Below, in pieces: positions 32,351-43,900 of a stretch of 64,000 nt of DNA. A program made the position numbers and the translations under genes. The first letter of the stretch is position 1; each line of letters begins with the position of its first letter. This DNA comes from Paracyclopina nana (lineage: Eukaryota; Arthropoda; Copepoda; Cyclopoida; Cyclopettidae). The notes beneath the pieces were generated by a model. It was not told where the DNA came from, made no database searches, and saw only the letters and a list, made by a program, of their open reading frames with translations. The stretch spans positions 434,001 through 498,000 of the forward strand of contig JAGUCH010000001.1 of assembly GCA_019096065.1 (NCBI GenBank), in the 5' to 3' direction.

Positions 32351-34539
32351 TTATCTTCGCCGGATGTCAGATTTCTGCTGGCTCAACTGGTTTGCAGGCG
32401 TAAACAATGGCATGTTCAGCTGTTTTCCTGCCCATTCCATGGTGGTTTGGAATTGACCCTGTGCAGTGGATTGGACCGTGACATTGGCGCCGATTTTAGC
32501 AGGGCTCACCGCGTCCACATCGTGGTAGATGGAGATGTACATGTTGATCCGCTCCACGCGCATGCGCTGCACAAAATCCAGGATCTTTTGGCGGTTTTTG
32601 GCAGTGATGCACCGACACTCCACAAGGACCACATAGGAGAACAGCTCAATGTCCGGACTCGTGTTGGTTCGCTCCAGAAAGAGGATTCGACACAAGTCAT
32701 GCTCATTGTGCAGGTGATGATAAATGGTGCGGGCTCCGGTGACGTCACGCCAGGACCGCTCAAGTCCATAGGCGTATCCTGGGTCCAAGTTGAACACGCC
32801 CACCAGGATGAAGGCACGCTCCTCCAAGTTGGTTCGAGGGGACCAAGCGAAATCCGGCTCGATCCTCTGCTTCTCCCTGAACACTCCTAAACATACATTT
32901 AAACTATTATTATTATTTTTTTACTGGAAACCAAAGACTCTGAAGTCGAGGAACGATAAACTGAAAAAAAGCCAAAAAGGCTTGGACGCACAATAAAATT
33001 GGCTGTGGATGTAATTTCAAGCCAATTCCGGAAAACTAATTTGGTCGAATTGAGAAAAACATGCTTGGCGTTGCTGTTTGTTTATGTTAGCCGAAAATCC
33101 CAACTGTTGCCCTAAAAGGCCGCTAGGATGGCTCTACCGCCTGACCGTTCAAAATTGGACGGTGCGGGAATCAAAAGTTTGTGTTATGAATTCATGAATT
33201 TTGAGGCTTAATGGGTATCGTTGGAAAGCTTGACCTATGGATATCTTTTTTGTTTTCTGACAAAATGAAAAATATTATTGTGAATTCCGCGTGACAGCAA
33301 AAAATAAATGATGCATCAGTTTTTTCGTGACAATTTTCTGGGTTGCCTTGGGAAAATTGAATTTTCCAGGTTTTTTCCTCTTTCGATTGATTTTTTCTAC
33401 TTTTACAGAAAAGATGGAAAAAGGCTCAATCTTTCCAACGATATCATTTAAAAGTCCTGTATATATTGAATATGTGACAAAAAGTTTAGATTCCCGTACC
33501 GTCCAATTTTGAACGGTCAGACTGTGTTTCATTACTATCGTTATGGTACTAATGTGAATAGTTGGACATTGAGCCTGCATTTGCTTTTTTATTGCAAATG
33601 TGTTGCTCCTTGAGTCAGAAGATTTGCTCTGACAAACTTGAACTAACTTGAACTTCCTACTACATTACTCCACTGCAATTATGGTAATAAAGGTGTAATT
33701 ACCTTGCATCAGGTAGGCATCTGGGCTGAACTCTGTGGCTTTGTGCAATTTGATGCTTGCTAGTTGGACAATCCTCGAGGTTTCTTCATCACAGCCATCG
33801 ACAAATGCCACTGTTTTGGGTTGGTTCAAGCTCAGGGGTTTGGCCAATTTCACACTGATTCGATTGGGATTGCGTTCTCCATGCTCCTCACCTTCCTCAT
33901 CAGTATTGGTGATTTTGAGCACATGAATCACTGGATAATTCACTATGGAATAAAAAAATCCATCAATTTTATGCTTGATTGGAGATGAAAAGTAAACTAA
34001 GTTTAGAATGAATTTTGAGCCAAAATATTGAGTAGAGAAAAAAAGTAGGCTTCAGCATGTTTTTCCAAGCTTAGCAAATCTGGCTCAAGGATTAACAAAT
34101 TTGAAAACAAGCCATATTTAATGTCAAGGAAAAAAAAATTCAAAACTAGGGGAAAAACAACAATGTTATGACATAAGAGTTTTTTGGCACTTTCAAAAAA
34201 TTTGTGTCTTAGGAAATGAGTGGCAAGGCCACCTAGGTTTGTCTGGTAGCCCTGAGGTCATGCATATTGCATGTGAATTAGTGCCAATTAAATATCTTGA
34301 AAACACTACTATACTAAAATTCTGGTAAATCTTTTACCTCCTTTTTCAATGGTGTCCAAAATGATGCCTTGCTTGTTGAAATCTGGATGCTCCTCAAATG
34401 CAATCCTCAAAAGCTCCTGTTGCTCCCTATAAGAGACTCTTCTGCACTTGGTGGGCTGCAGAAAAGAAAAGACAAAAATGTCTCCATTTCCTTTCACCTC
34501 AGTGGGAGAAGGGTCAAACAGTCTGGCCAAATGTGCCAT
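32351..34539 (-). CDS. Unrecognised three-exon protein, 325 residues
   Basis: Exons 34338-34539, 33703-33942 and 32351-32886 join in phase (junctions EKG-VNYP and LMQ-GVFREK), starting MAHLARLFDPSPTEVKGNGD and ending QQKSDIRRR. There is no signal peptide and no TM segment. Exon 2 contains an acidic patch (NTDEEGEEHGERNP). Exon 3 is rich in aromatic and charged residues (YGLERSWRDVTGAR, IYHHLHNEHDLCRILFLER, MYISIYHDVDAVSP) and looks like a globular alpha/beta domain. The reading frame, codon texture and proper splice sites make it a real gene, but I do not recognise the family and assign no function. Its 816-bp second intron carries a TIR-bounded element. Confidence 0.75.
33141..33520. mobile_element. 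MITE-like element with about 30-bp terminal inverted repeats
   Basis: 380 bp inside an intron. The left end CTGACCGTTCAAAATTGGAC continuing GGTGCGGGAATC is mirrored at the right end with one mismatch in 32 bp. Inside the termini the inverted similarity continues more weakly (ATCGTTGGAAAG on one side, CTTTCCAACGATATC on the other). There is no coding capacity. I could not see a target-site duplication. The superfamily is not assignable by eye. Confidence 0.8.
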
Positions 34540-34759
34540 AATCTAGGTGGAAAAAAGTAGATGACTTTGTTATTTCAACTAGGAGGAAGCTGCTGTAGGC
34601 CTAAAAAATTCAAGTCATGCTTCTAAGTGGTGCAAAAACATAATTCTTCTTTGTTGCATAGCATTCAAGCACAATGGGGCATTCTGGCCCTTAAAGCCAC
34701 TTGAGGTGTTTTAAGGCCCACACTATTTAGGGCGTGACTAAATCATCATTCTGACCATG

Positions 34760-35090
34760 ATTCCAAGTTAATTAATGCACACTTTTGTATCAAAATTTGA
34801 AAACGCACAAGACTCTATAAATGGACGCGTGTTATTCTAAAAAGAGTAACCGCTGTTTGCTTTGATCGCTTTTGAGGTTGCGCCCTTCATATTAAAGTGC
34901 TACCAGAACGCCAATCTAACTCTGTAATCAACACTTTTTAACATGTTTCAAAATTGCATATTTTGGTGCCAATCAAGTTTCAAAACGCACGCTATTCAAA
35001 AAAGAGCAGCAGCAATTTACATTGATCTCTTTTGAGGTTGCGCTCTTAATAAAAAAGTGCTACCAGAACGGCGATTAAACAGTGCTACCT
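34760..35090. repeat. Two diverged copies of the CTCTTTTGAGG...GTGCTACCAG repeat
   Basis: Two units of about 180 bp each contain AAAACGCAC, an AAAAGAG block, GATC.CTTTTGAGGTTGCGC, then AAAGTGCTACCAGAACG. They are related to the 26.8-kb array and to the DNA interrupted by the foldback element at 35.9 kb. There are no ORFs. Confidence 0.75.
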
Positions 35091-35931
35091 CCAACACCAT
35101 ATATTAATTTCATTATACTATTTTTTTTTCACTTGTTATTTTAAAGCAAAAAAAGGTGCACCACCATTTCCGGTTAATAAGTGGCAATTTTGATTGAGTC
35201 AAGTGAAGCGTTTTTTTTGTGTGTGTAAAGGCTTTTTTTGCTGGAGCAATTTTAGAATCAGATTGCCGACAAAATGATGATAGCCATGAAAAGTCGATCA
35301 AGATCTGATTATTCATGGTAGTGCTCAAATCTGACAACTCCATTGGCATTTGGCCAAAACAGTGAAAAATCTCCAGTCATAGCCAATATTGTAAAAAATC
35401 CAAAAATCCCACGCCCCTCCAACAAAAATCACCCAAAAATATTCTGGTTCCTTGGTTCACACTTTTAGTTGGGTCTAATTAATTGCAGCAAATTCGTGAG
35501 TTCATAAATAGACAAAGTGCAAAACGTGATAGCTATAAAAATATGAAGAAAGATGGTATCACAGCATCATTTTTGCTCAAGAAGATAAATGACATGTTGT
35601 AAAAGGTCACTTAATTATTTCCCTCACTGAGCTCATTTCCTAGCTTTGCCTCAACCTTGCTTCACTTTTTTCAGCAAGATTCCTGCTATAATTTTAATCA
35701 AAAAGTATCTCATCACTCAATTATCCCTTTTTTTTTGCCAAGGTCCAGCAAAAAACACTCGGCTCCACAACAGTGGACTCAATCAAAATTGGCGCTTTTT
35801 ATCACTAAATGGCTCCAAGCTTTTTGCGCCAAGCGTTGAAATGAACCAAATAGGACTTTTTACTCATTACACCAGCCCTTCAAAGGGCTAAACAAACATT
35901 TTGACGCATGTCATCTGGTAGCACTTTTTTA

Positions 35932-36503
35932 GGGTGCCGTCACTAAGGCCTAAACTAAGGTGGGTTTTAGGATCTAAAATCAAAGTGGGTTTTACGATCT
36001 AACAAATTGGGTTTTAAAGCCTACAGATTTGGCATCAGGGTATTAAGATCTAAGTGGAAAAATCAAATAAAGTTCATCATGGGTTTTAATATCTAAAGGC
36101 TAGGGTTTTAATATCTAAAGGCCTAGGTTTTATGATCTAACAGAACAAAAAAATATTCTCGAAACCATTTTGCCAACTAAACCTGAGCAAGCATTACATG
36201 AAAATTAAATGCTAAATGCTTAAATGCTATTATTGAAGTTTTGATAATTGACATTTAATGTTCCAACATTTTAGACTTTAAAACCCACGCCTTTAGATCA
36301 AAACACCCAGGTACAACAAAATGATGCTTTTCCAATGTAGATCTTAAAACCCAGGTGACTAGATCTTAACATCCAGTTGTTAGGCTTTAGCATCCAAATC
36401 TTTAGATCTTAAAACCTAGGAGAAAAAAAGCTTAGGCTTTAAAACCTATCTTTATAATAGATCCTAAAACCCACCCCTATTTTAGGCTTTAGTGACTTCT
36501 CCC
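35932..36503. mobile_element. Foldback transposon with subterminal repeats and 8-bp TSD
   Basis: A 572-bp element flanked by direct CTTTTTTA duplications (35924-35931 and 36504-36511). Its ends are inverted: GGGTGCCGTCACTAAGGCCT on the left against GGGGAGAAGTCACTAAAGCC read from the right, both leading to GGTGGGTTTTAGGATCTA. The left arm is a run of GGGTTTTA.GATCTAA units and the right arm a run of the same unit in reverse (TTTAGATCTTAAAACCC), around a spacer near 36170-36270. It interrupts a copy of the CTGGTAGCAC-type repeat. The 8-bp TSD suggests a hAT-like non-autonomous element. No transposase is encoded. Confidence 0.85.
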
Positions 36504-36511
36504 CTTTTTTA

Positions 36512-39326
36512 TGAAGAGCGCTACCTCAAAAGAGATGCGTCTAATTAGCGGCTAATCTCTTTATGATGGCGCGCCAAGTCCCAGAATCTCGATTTATAAT
36601 ATATCTTTTCTGAGGCTGAATTCGATCTGTTTGGCTTAATTGCTGCTCAGGATGGGACTCATTTTTAACCCAGCGAGTCTCGTTTTCAATGTAGCACAGT
36701 TATGTGCCATGCATTAAGTCGATGCTTTGAAGTTGACCTTCAAAACCTTCTTGGACGCCTATTTCCGCATGCTGCCCAAAACGTTGAACCGTTACGCGTT
36801 TGGAAGCGGCTACAAATTGAGAAAAATGCCGAAAATGGAAGAACTGCAGGGCTACAGCAAAACACAAATATTTGCCCGGAATTCTCGCGCAGGTTTTCGC
36901 GATATTCTGAAATTGTTGTGCAAATAAGAGCTCTGGGTGTCAATGCCAAAATGGTGAAACCAAGATAAAGTAAACCAAGTTTCAAAAGTAAATAACAGCT
37001 TTTTTAGAGGGAATTTTGTTATATCAAACATATTTAATTCCACTGAAGTCCTTTAAAAAAGAGGAATGTTTGAAAAAGGTTAAAAATTAAAAATATTATA
37101 TTTTCAAAAAGAGAAAAAAATAGCATACATTTGGCTGTCAAAATCCGCAAATAGAGACACTTTGAGATTTAGTGTGGGCGTTGCCATTTATCTACTAAAA
37201 GCACCTCGCCCATCAAATCATGGTATATTCACTATGGTATATATTAGTAGCTAGATACCACAAAATGTGTAATTGGGAAAATTGCAGGGTTTGTCAAATT
37301 CAATTTTCAGCCCAAATGAGGCAAAAAAAAGAGAAACTTTATTAGCCATTACATTTTTAATTAAGCTATCTAAATTCCATTTTTTAGGTTTTTTACTGTA
37401 CAAAAATGATACCTTAAAATGATTGTTTTTACTTTTAGCTTAAGCAAAATGTGGTAGATTTTGCTAAGGCAATTTTAGCACAATTCTTGCTTTAAAAAAT
37501 AGCTTTAATGTTACTTATGTAGATTTATTTAAATTTGCCTACCTTGTAGAGTATGTAGTGATTTATTAATGAAGCCTTATGTCATGGCCTGAGGTTAACG
37601 GCAACTGAAAACAGGCATTTTAGGGCTCTTTGTTGACCCCAAGTTCAATGCTGGCTACTTCCACTGTGCACGCCGCTTTTACACTACATATCACGTTGCC
37701 GTTTCAGCTTCTGCGTACGTGCGTACTTGCGTACACGCAGGTGACGCAAACTGAACCAAGAACTCAAAAATCCGCAGGGTCCTGCAAAACCACAAACAGC
37801 TGATTTTTTTCCTTTTAAAAATATTTTAGCGGTTCAAAATCTGTTTTTTCCTTTAAAAATGTTCCAGATGAGTTAGACTTACAACTATATATCTGAAACA
37901 ATCATCTTTTATTGATGAATTATTGCGTTTTTCTCCATTTTATGCCCAATTAGTGCTTCTTTTGACAGAAAAAGTAGTACCTAATGGCTTCAATTACAGG
38001 CTAATTGGAAAATCACTTATGCTTTGTTTTTAAGAAGCACTTTTGAATATAAAAAAATCTTGCAATCTATTACACAAATTCATTGAATATTCATTGAAAA
38101 ATTTGCCGAAAAAAAGCATTAAATTCTATTGAAAAAATTGGTAGCTTCAAAGACTTATTAAAATACCCTGTGAACCGAGGTAATATTGGGTATTAGCGCG
38201 CGCGCGCGCGCTAAGAAGATTCTATTCTCTCAGCTTGGAATTTTTGGGCTACCAAAATAATTAGTGATAAAATGTAGAAAAAATCAACTAAATTGCATAC
38301 CAAAGCAGTTTCATCTCATGTCAAGGCAAAACCAAAAAAAAAAAAAAAAAAAATAAGAGTTCGGGCTGAAAATCGATCCATCACTAAACCTGAAATGTTC
38401 CTGAAATGGATTTGTCCTTTTATTGTTACTTTGTTGGTGTTCCCTTTTATTGTACTCTTCCTTATGTTGATCCATCATCGCCGTCGTGATATCAGTTTAT
38501 TTTACACAAACGTGACCATGCCTAATTTTTGGCAATTTTGCACGGGCAAAACCTCGAATTTTTCTCCCCTAAAAACTCTAAAATTCAGCTGACTTAGCTT
38601 GTGTTTTTGGCCCACAAAATCCGTCAATTTTTTGCAATGGCTTGATATTGCTCTCTGAAGTTTTTCAGCAAATGTCAACTGAATTTTTTTGGCAAGTCAG
38701 TCCATAATATTTTTCAAAACATGAAACTTGCTGAAGGTATCGTAATAACCGATGACCTAAATAATCGTAAAATTAAAGGCATTATTTTATAACTTTTTGA
38801 AACTTAAGAATTTTAAGAAATAGCACAGCAGGAATTTTTAAATAACATTTTGAAATAGCGCCTTTTTGTTGAAATCATGAATTTGATGGGAACAAAAGAG
38901 CGACATTTATTTGGCATTTTTGCATAAGCTTTGCAAAATGTCAGATTTGGCCATTCAAGACTTGAAGCTGCTAAAGATTGAGTAAACTGCTTTTTTGAGA
39001 TCAAAGGACCTTGACTCAAAACAAAGTACTCTGATTACATACAGAATCAAATTTCCTTATTCTTGCTATAAATAGGTCCATTTTCTGTAAGGTAGAAGAT
39101 ATTGTTGAAATTGTGTAAGATTGCTTTTTACACTGTAGAATTCACCTAAAACTGGCATTTTATTATGGGTAGACTTAACTCACCTTGCCTTACATGGTAG
39201 TAAAATGGACAAATTTGTAAAATGGCCACTCAGATTCAAATTGCTTCATCTGCTCATTTTTTTTTTTTTTTTTGCTGTCCTAAAGCTGCTAGTTTTCAAT
39301 GCTAAATACCTAACCTAGCTTGAATG
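36512..39326. other. Gene-free AT-rich stretch
   Basis: No supportable exon. It contains short open frames without recognisable domains, an A-rich microsatellite at about 38332-38352, a poly-T run near 39251-39270, a local CG-rich patch at about 37,665-37,745 and a perfect CG palindrome at 38193-38214. Confidence 0.5.
38193..38214. repeat. Perfect 22-bp alternating GC palindrome
   Basis: TTAG followed by an uninterrupted (CG)n core and CTAA reads the same on both strands. Such alternating purine-pyrimidine tracts can adopt Z-DNA or cruciform structure. It stands alone in AT-rich DNA. Confidence 0.85.
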
Positions 39327-40785
39327 TTAAAAACTAAGATATCTTTTATGGTCCCAAAATTGAGGCTCTGGACACTTGAGGCCAATTGATCTGAGAGCTG
39401 GTAACCTCAGGAGAATTTGGGCAAATCTTGTGGAATCCTTGGCTTGGCAATGCTCTTCCAAAGCAACAAAAACCTTCTCCCTTATAGCTTCTATTTCATT
39501 GAAGTCATCACAGCACAATCCAGATGCATCTGGATTGAACAAAACTAGTGCACACAAACAGGCTAATTCACACTAGTCCTGAAAATAAAAATTTGTCACA
39601 ACCATTTGGCTTGAAAGCACAAATCTGACTCTCTGAAAAGCTTCATGAAAAATATCAAACTAATCCCAATCTTTGAATGCTTCGCTTTGCTTTGCTGATT
39701 CCTTTAATTTATTTTAGATAATGAATTATGCTTGCAATTAAGAGATTAAAAGTATGTAAGTTTGTTAACGTACTTTTTTTAAATTATTGCGCTATGTTGG
39801 TGACCCTTGAAAAAATACCTTTATAAAATGCTTCATGTTTGAAAAAATCTTGCAGAGCAACTCTCTAAAAAACCTTGTTTACATTGAATGAAATTCTTTT
39901 GCTACTAATTTCAAGCCATTTTGGCAAATTGTCTTTAAAAACACTTAAAAACTGCAGGCTGCATAAATATTGGATTTTACTAGAATAAAACCTAATTAGC
40001 AAATATTTGACATCGGTTCCTATTTGATTGCAAAAATACAATATTATGTAACCAAACAGTTTGAACATATTGATTTCAGACATTTTGCCAACCAGTTCCA
40101 TCGGAACTTTTTCATAAATTTCCCCTAAACCAGCCTTGAAAGCATCTTTCTTTTTCAAGATTTTTCCCTGCACAGCCACAATCCCTCTTTCCTTTAATTC
40201 CATGGATTTGTGAGCAATGCCCAAAATCATCCATTCTTTCCAGCCAGACTTGATCAAATTGATCTGAAAAATCAGCTTTACCTAAATCAAATATTCTTTT
40301 GCTTGGGCTTTCATGCTTACCTGAGTTTCCAAATTCAGGCTGCCAAATTAGGGCAGAAGTTTGGCAAATTCAGCAATTTGACCAAAAATGCAGCTGTTCA
40401 AGTATTCATTCTCTGATTTTATTAGAGCTTGCAAAATTTGCTCCAAATGAGTTTTTGCTGAACTTGAATGCTCTGTTATGCTAGAAACTACTTCATTCTT
40501 GGCCTCATCACATTTCGTGTCTTTTTGAAGGCATTTCAATAACCTTTAAAATAAGGGAAACAAGCTGAGTAACATCGGAAAGTTAGGGTTAATGATCACG
40601 CAACCTTACTTTCTGTGTTGGCGCTTGTTGGCTTGCTTCTTGTTAATGATGCAATTCTTGTTTTTTTCTTTGGTAATATGATTCATTTTTAGCTTTATGC
40701 TCAATAAACCTTTGCAGCTTCTGCTATTGTTTTTGCCATCAGCTGAATTCCCACAAATGCTACTGGTTAATCCAAATGGATCCAT
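39327..40785 (-). pseudogene. Decayed RXR/ultraspiracle-like nuclear receptor
   Basis: Four exon remnants keep order and phase (40610-40785, 40321-40543, 40053-40263, about 39327-39562). The first has DNA-binding-domain vestiges (SSICGNSADGKN, SCKGLL, NKNCIINKKQANKRQHRK) with most zinc-ligand Cys gone. The second gives LLKCLQ and the start of the ligand-binding domain, with an in-frame TAA (40348-40350) where RXR has a residue between RIP and FSEL. The third matches the RXR helix 5-7 region (INLIKSGWKEWMILGIAHKS, ELVGKM), and the fourth is very RXR-like ([36 protein letters not shown]) but then frays and stops before helix 12. Introns are retained, so it is a duplicated rather than a retrocopied gene. 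The parent RXR is not in the window. Confidence 0.8.
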
Positions 40786-40885
40786 TAGTATCCATCTCAA
40801 TTTCACTCAACTTTGCAACTGAGAGCTTTCACTTTTACATCATTGCACTAACAGAGCTCTCTATGCAAAGAGAAAAAAAAATTCT

Positions 40886-40956
40886 TGCATCGTCCGGGAA
40901 TCGAACCCGGGCCGCCCGCGTGGCAGGCGAGCATTCTACCACTGAACCAACGATGC
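40886..40956 (-). tRNA. tRNA-Gly(GCC): tRNA-Gly (GCC)
   Basis: Fourth copy of the same 71-nt gene, on the minus strand, with T-run terminator. It sits in the 200 bp between the decayed nuclear receptor and the stop codon of the 7TM gene. Confidence 0.97.
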
Positions 40957-40992
40957 ATTCATGCTTAATTGTTGATTCCAAAGAAATAAATT

Positions 40993-43900
40993 TTAGTGGA
41001 GGATTTCATTCCAATAGAATTTCAAAATGTCTGGGTTTTGAATGCATATTAAGACAGTGAAAGCAATTGAGGCCTCAACCATACTAGTGAAATACACCAA
41101 GAGTTCCACAGTGATCTTTTGATCCCCATTTTTGCCCCACATCAAGAATGGAATCAAAGTGAGGCAGGTGATGACTGAATGCGCCATTCCAGCCTTGGTA
41201 GCCACAATGATCTTGTTCCTGGATTGGCAGTTGAATCTAACTATGGTTGGAGCTTCACTAGCAATGTCACTTTGCTTTGTCAAAGTATTTAAATTTGGCT
41301 TCACCACTGGCTTCAACTCCAAAGATTCAATATGTTGATTCACAACTTGTTCAAGATCCATAGCTTCAATTTTGAGCTCAGTATTTGGTTCCACAGCTTC
41401 AATGTTGAGCCCAGTAACAGGTTCTGGTTCCACAGAAGCATCAGTTGGTGCCAACTTGATAACTGTCTCGACCTCAAGTACCTGGATAGAATCAGGATCT
41501 TCAACGATTTCTTCAAGAGCTTGAATGGATTCTGGGTCTTGGATTCCAGATTCCAGATCTACTGTCAGTCTTGGTTTAACCTTTATCAAAGTAGGGCTTG
41601 CAATATTTGCACCACCCTGAATCAAAGCTGATAATGGAACATAATCTGTTTCATGGTCATCTAATTCATTTTTGCAAGCTGGGTCTTGCTTGTCTAATTC
41701 TTGGTAATGAGATTCTAGGTTATCTAGCTCTTGAACTTCTGGTTCTTTGCTAGCTTGTTGTTTTTTAGCTAGTTCTAGGTGATCTGGATCTTGGTTTGGA
41801 GGTTCTTGGTTAGAAGGTTCTAGGTTAGAAGGTTCTTGGTTAGAAGGTTCTTGATTAGAAGATTCTTGGTTAGAAGGTTCTTGGTTAGAAGCTCCTGGAT
41901 CGTTTTCTTGAGCTGGCTCTACATGAATTTCCAATCTAGTCTCTGGTACAAGTTCAAACCCACTTCCTTGAGCAAGTTCTGGATCAAGTTGAGGAGGTTC
42001 TTGAGCTTGTTCTCTTACTGACACAACCTTGGCTTTGATGAAGCCAATCCCTGAGAAAGCTTTCACTTTGGTCTTTTGGAATGTCTGCCTGGCAGAATTC
42101 TTGTTTCTATCAAGGAACATTAATATTTCTGAAAGTATGTACATAAGAGTAGTGGTCAAGCCAATAATTTGGAAAATCTTGAATTTCAGCCCAACTTGCA
42201 GATGTCTCACTCCACAAAGTAAATACTCAAGATCAGTTGAGTGGCTATCAGCGAAATTCTGAGCCAGGGCAAAAAAGAGAGATAGCACTGAGTTCAGAAT
42301 GGTGAAAAACATGCTAAAAAAGAAGTCATTCAAGGGTGGGATTCGCCTCCAAATGCAGACACTGGCAAACTTGATGGCAATGTACTCCTGGCAGGACAGG
42401 AAAACACTGATATTTAGCCCAGTTTTGGCCACAGTGAAGGTCAACCAGACAAAAGTGTAATTCAAAGGACCCACAAAAAGTCTCGAAATCATAGCTGTTG
42501 ATAACCAAAGTAAAAAATTCCAAATTCTAACAATTCATTTTAAATCACGTCTTTTGATTGGATCGGATTGGAGTCCGGATTCAGACACTTAATTCGAAAA
42601 CAAAAATTAAACGGTTATTTAGAGAAGAATAACATCCATAAAATACTTAAAACATTTTGGCCAAAAATGTGGTCATTCATTTTTGCCCAAAAGTGCTAAA
42701 TGGGATTTTCAGTTTTAATGTAAAAAAGAGGCACGCGCCCCAAATTTCTTGGTGCTTTTTGGCCAACGAGCTGAGCTGTTCGCTCAACTTTGAATTTTGT
42801 TTTGGTCAGTTGTAACGGTTTTTTCCGCATGCTGCATTAGCGTTATTGAGCGAGTGTTTCAGAATCAGTGATTTTAAAAGAAATTCAGTGCATAAAAGAG
42901 CTTAATTTTCTTGTGATCTGGGGCTGGACAATTTTAAAGGTAAGCCAAGAAAGTTTTTTTTTTCGGACAATCCGCGAAAATGTTCAAAAATCTCTCGAAT
43001 CGTTTAATCGGTTTTAGCTGAAAAAGTGGATATCTTCTCTCAAATCCGGATTGTGCTATAGATGCTTAAATTATAAAAAAATGGGTATTTATCTGTTTGT
43101 ATCAATTAGCAGGACTTGGACCTACTTGATCCAATTTTGACAAACTTCACCAAATGGACCTACTCTCGTCTTACTTGGACCTGATGGATTTACCTTGGTA
43201 AATTCTAGATCCAGCTTAAAATGCCGGATCTAGCTCTAGATCTAAGAATCAGGTTCTTGGATCCTGCTTGAGAATCAAGAAGTTCCAGATCTTGGTTTCA
43301 GATCCCAGCTCTAGCTTGGATTCACATGTAGTTCGAGATTCGAGGACATTTTTTCATTCCGGATCTTTCATCTGTTTCATGTTCATCCTGTTCGTTCTTG
43401 TAAGTTGGGTCTTGTTTATCTGATCCTTGGTAATCTGATTCTGGGTTATCTAGTTCTTGAAATTTTGGTTCTTTGCTAGCTTGTTGTTTTTTAGCTAGTT
43501 CTAGATGATCTGGATCTTGGTTTGGAGGTTCTTGGTTAGTTGGTTCTTTGTTAAGACTCCGGATCCAGCCTTCTAGTCAACATTTTGGTTTGAATTATTG
43601 TTTCAATGTGTTTCCAAGGCTTTTGAAAAATTCCTTACTTCTCACTAAAATCCGGAATGTGTAATTGAAAAACTATTTGAATCTTCCAATGCTGATTAAT
43701 GAGTTAACTGAAGATATCAACTATATTGTCTTACCAGTCTTGTCTAACTAATAATTTAAGAATTTTGAGTTGGTCCAGTTTCCATTTGACCCTTTTTCCT
43801 AGCTCTGAGCTTTTACAGTTGTTCCTAGAAAGCAATTTGATCAATATTTAGGTCCATCAATGTTGGTCCAAGATCAGATTATGGCCCAAGATCAGATTAA

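Noticed and set aside
38293-38592. 99-codon plus-strand frame with a polyLys run and one hydrophobic segment
   Set aside because: The Lys run comes from an A-rich microsatellite and nothing supports transcription.
40348-40350. TAA in the RXR-like gene as a recoded codon
   Set aside because: There is no sign of a recoding structure, and other damage (lost zinc ligands, missing last helix) makes simple decay more likely; kept only as a test in the findings.
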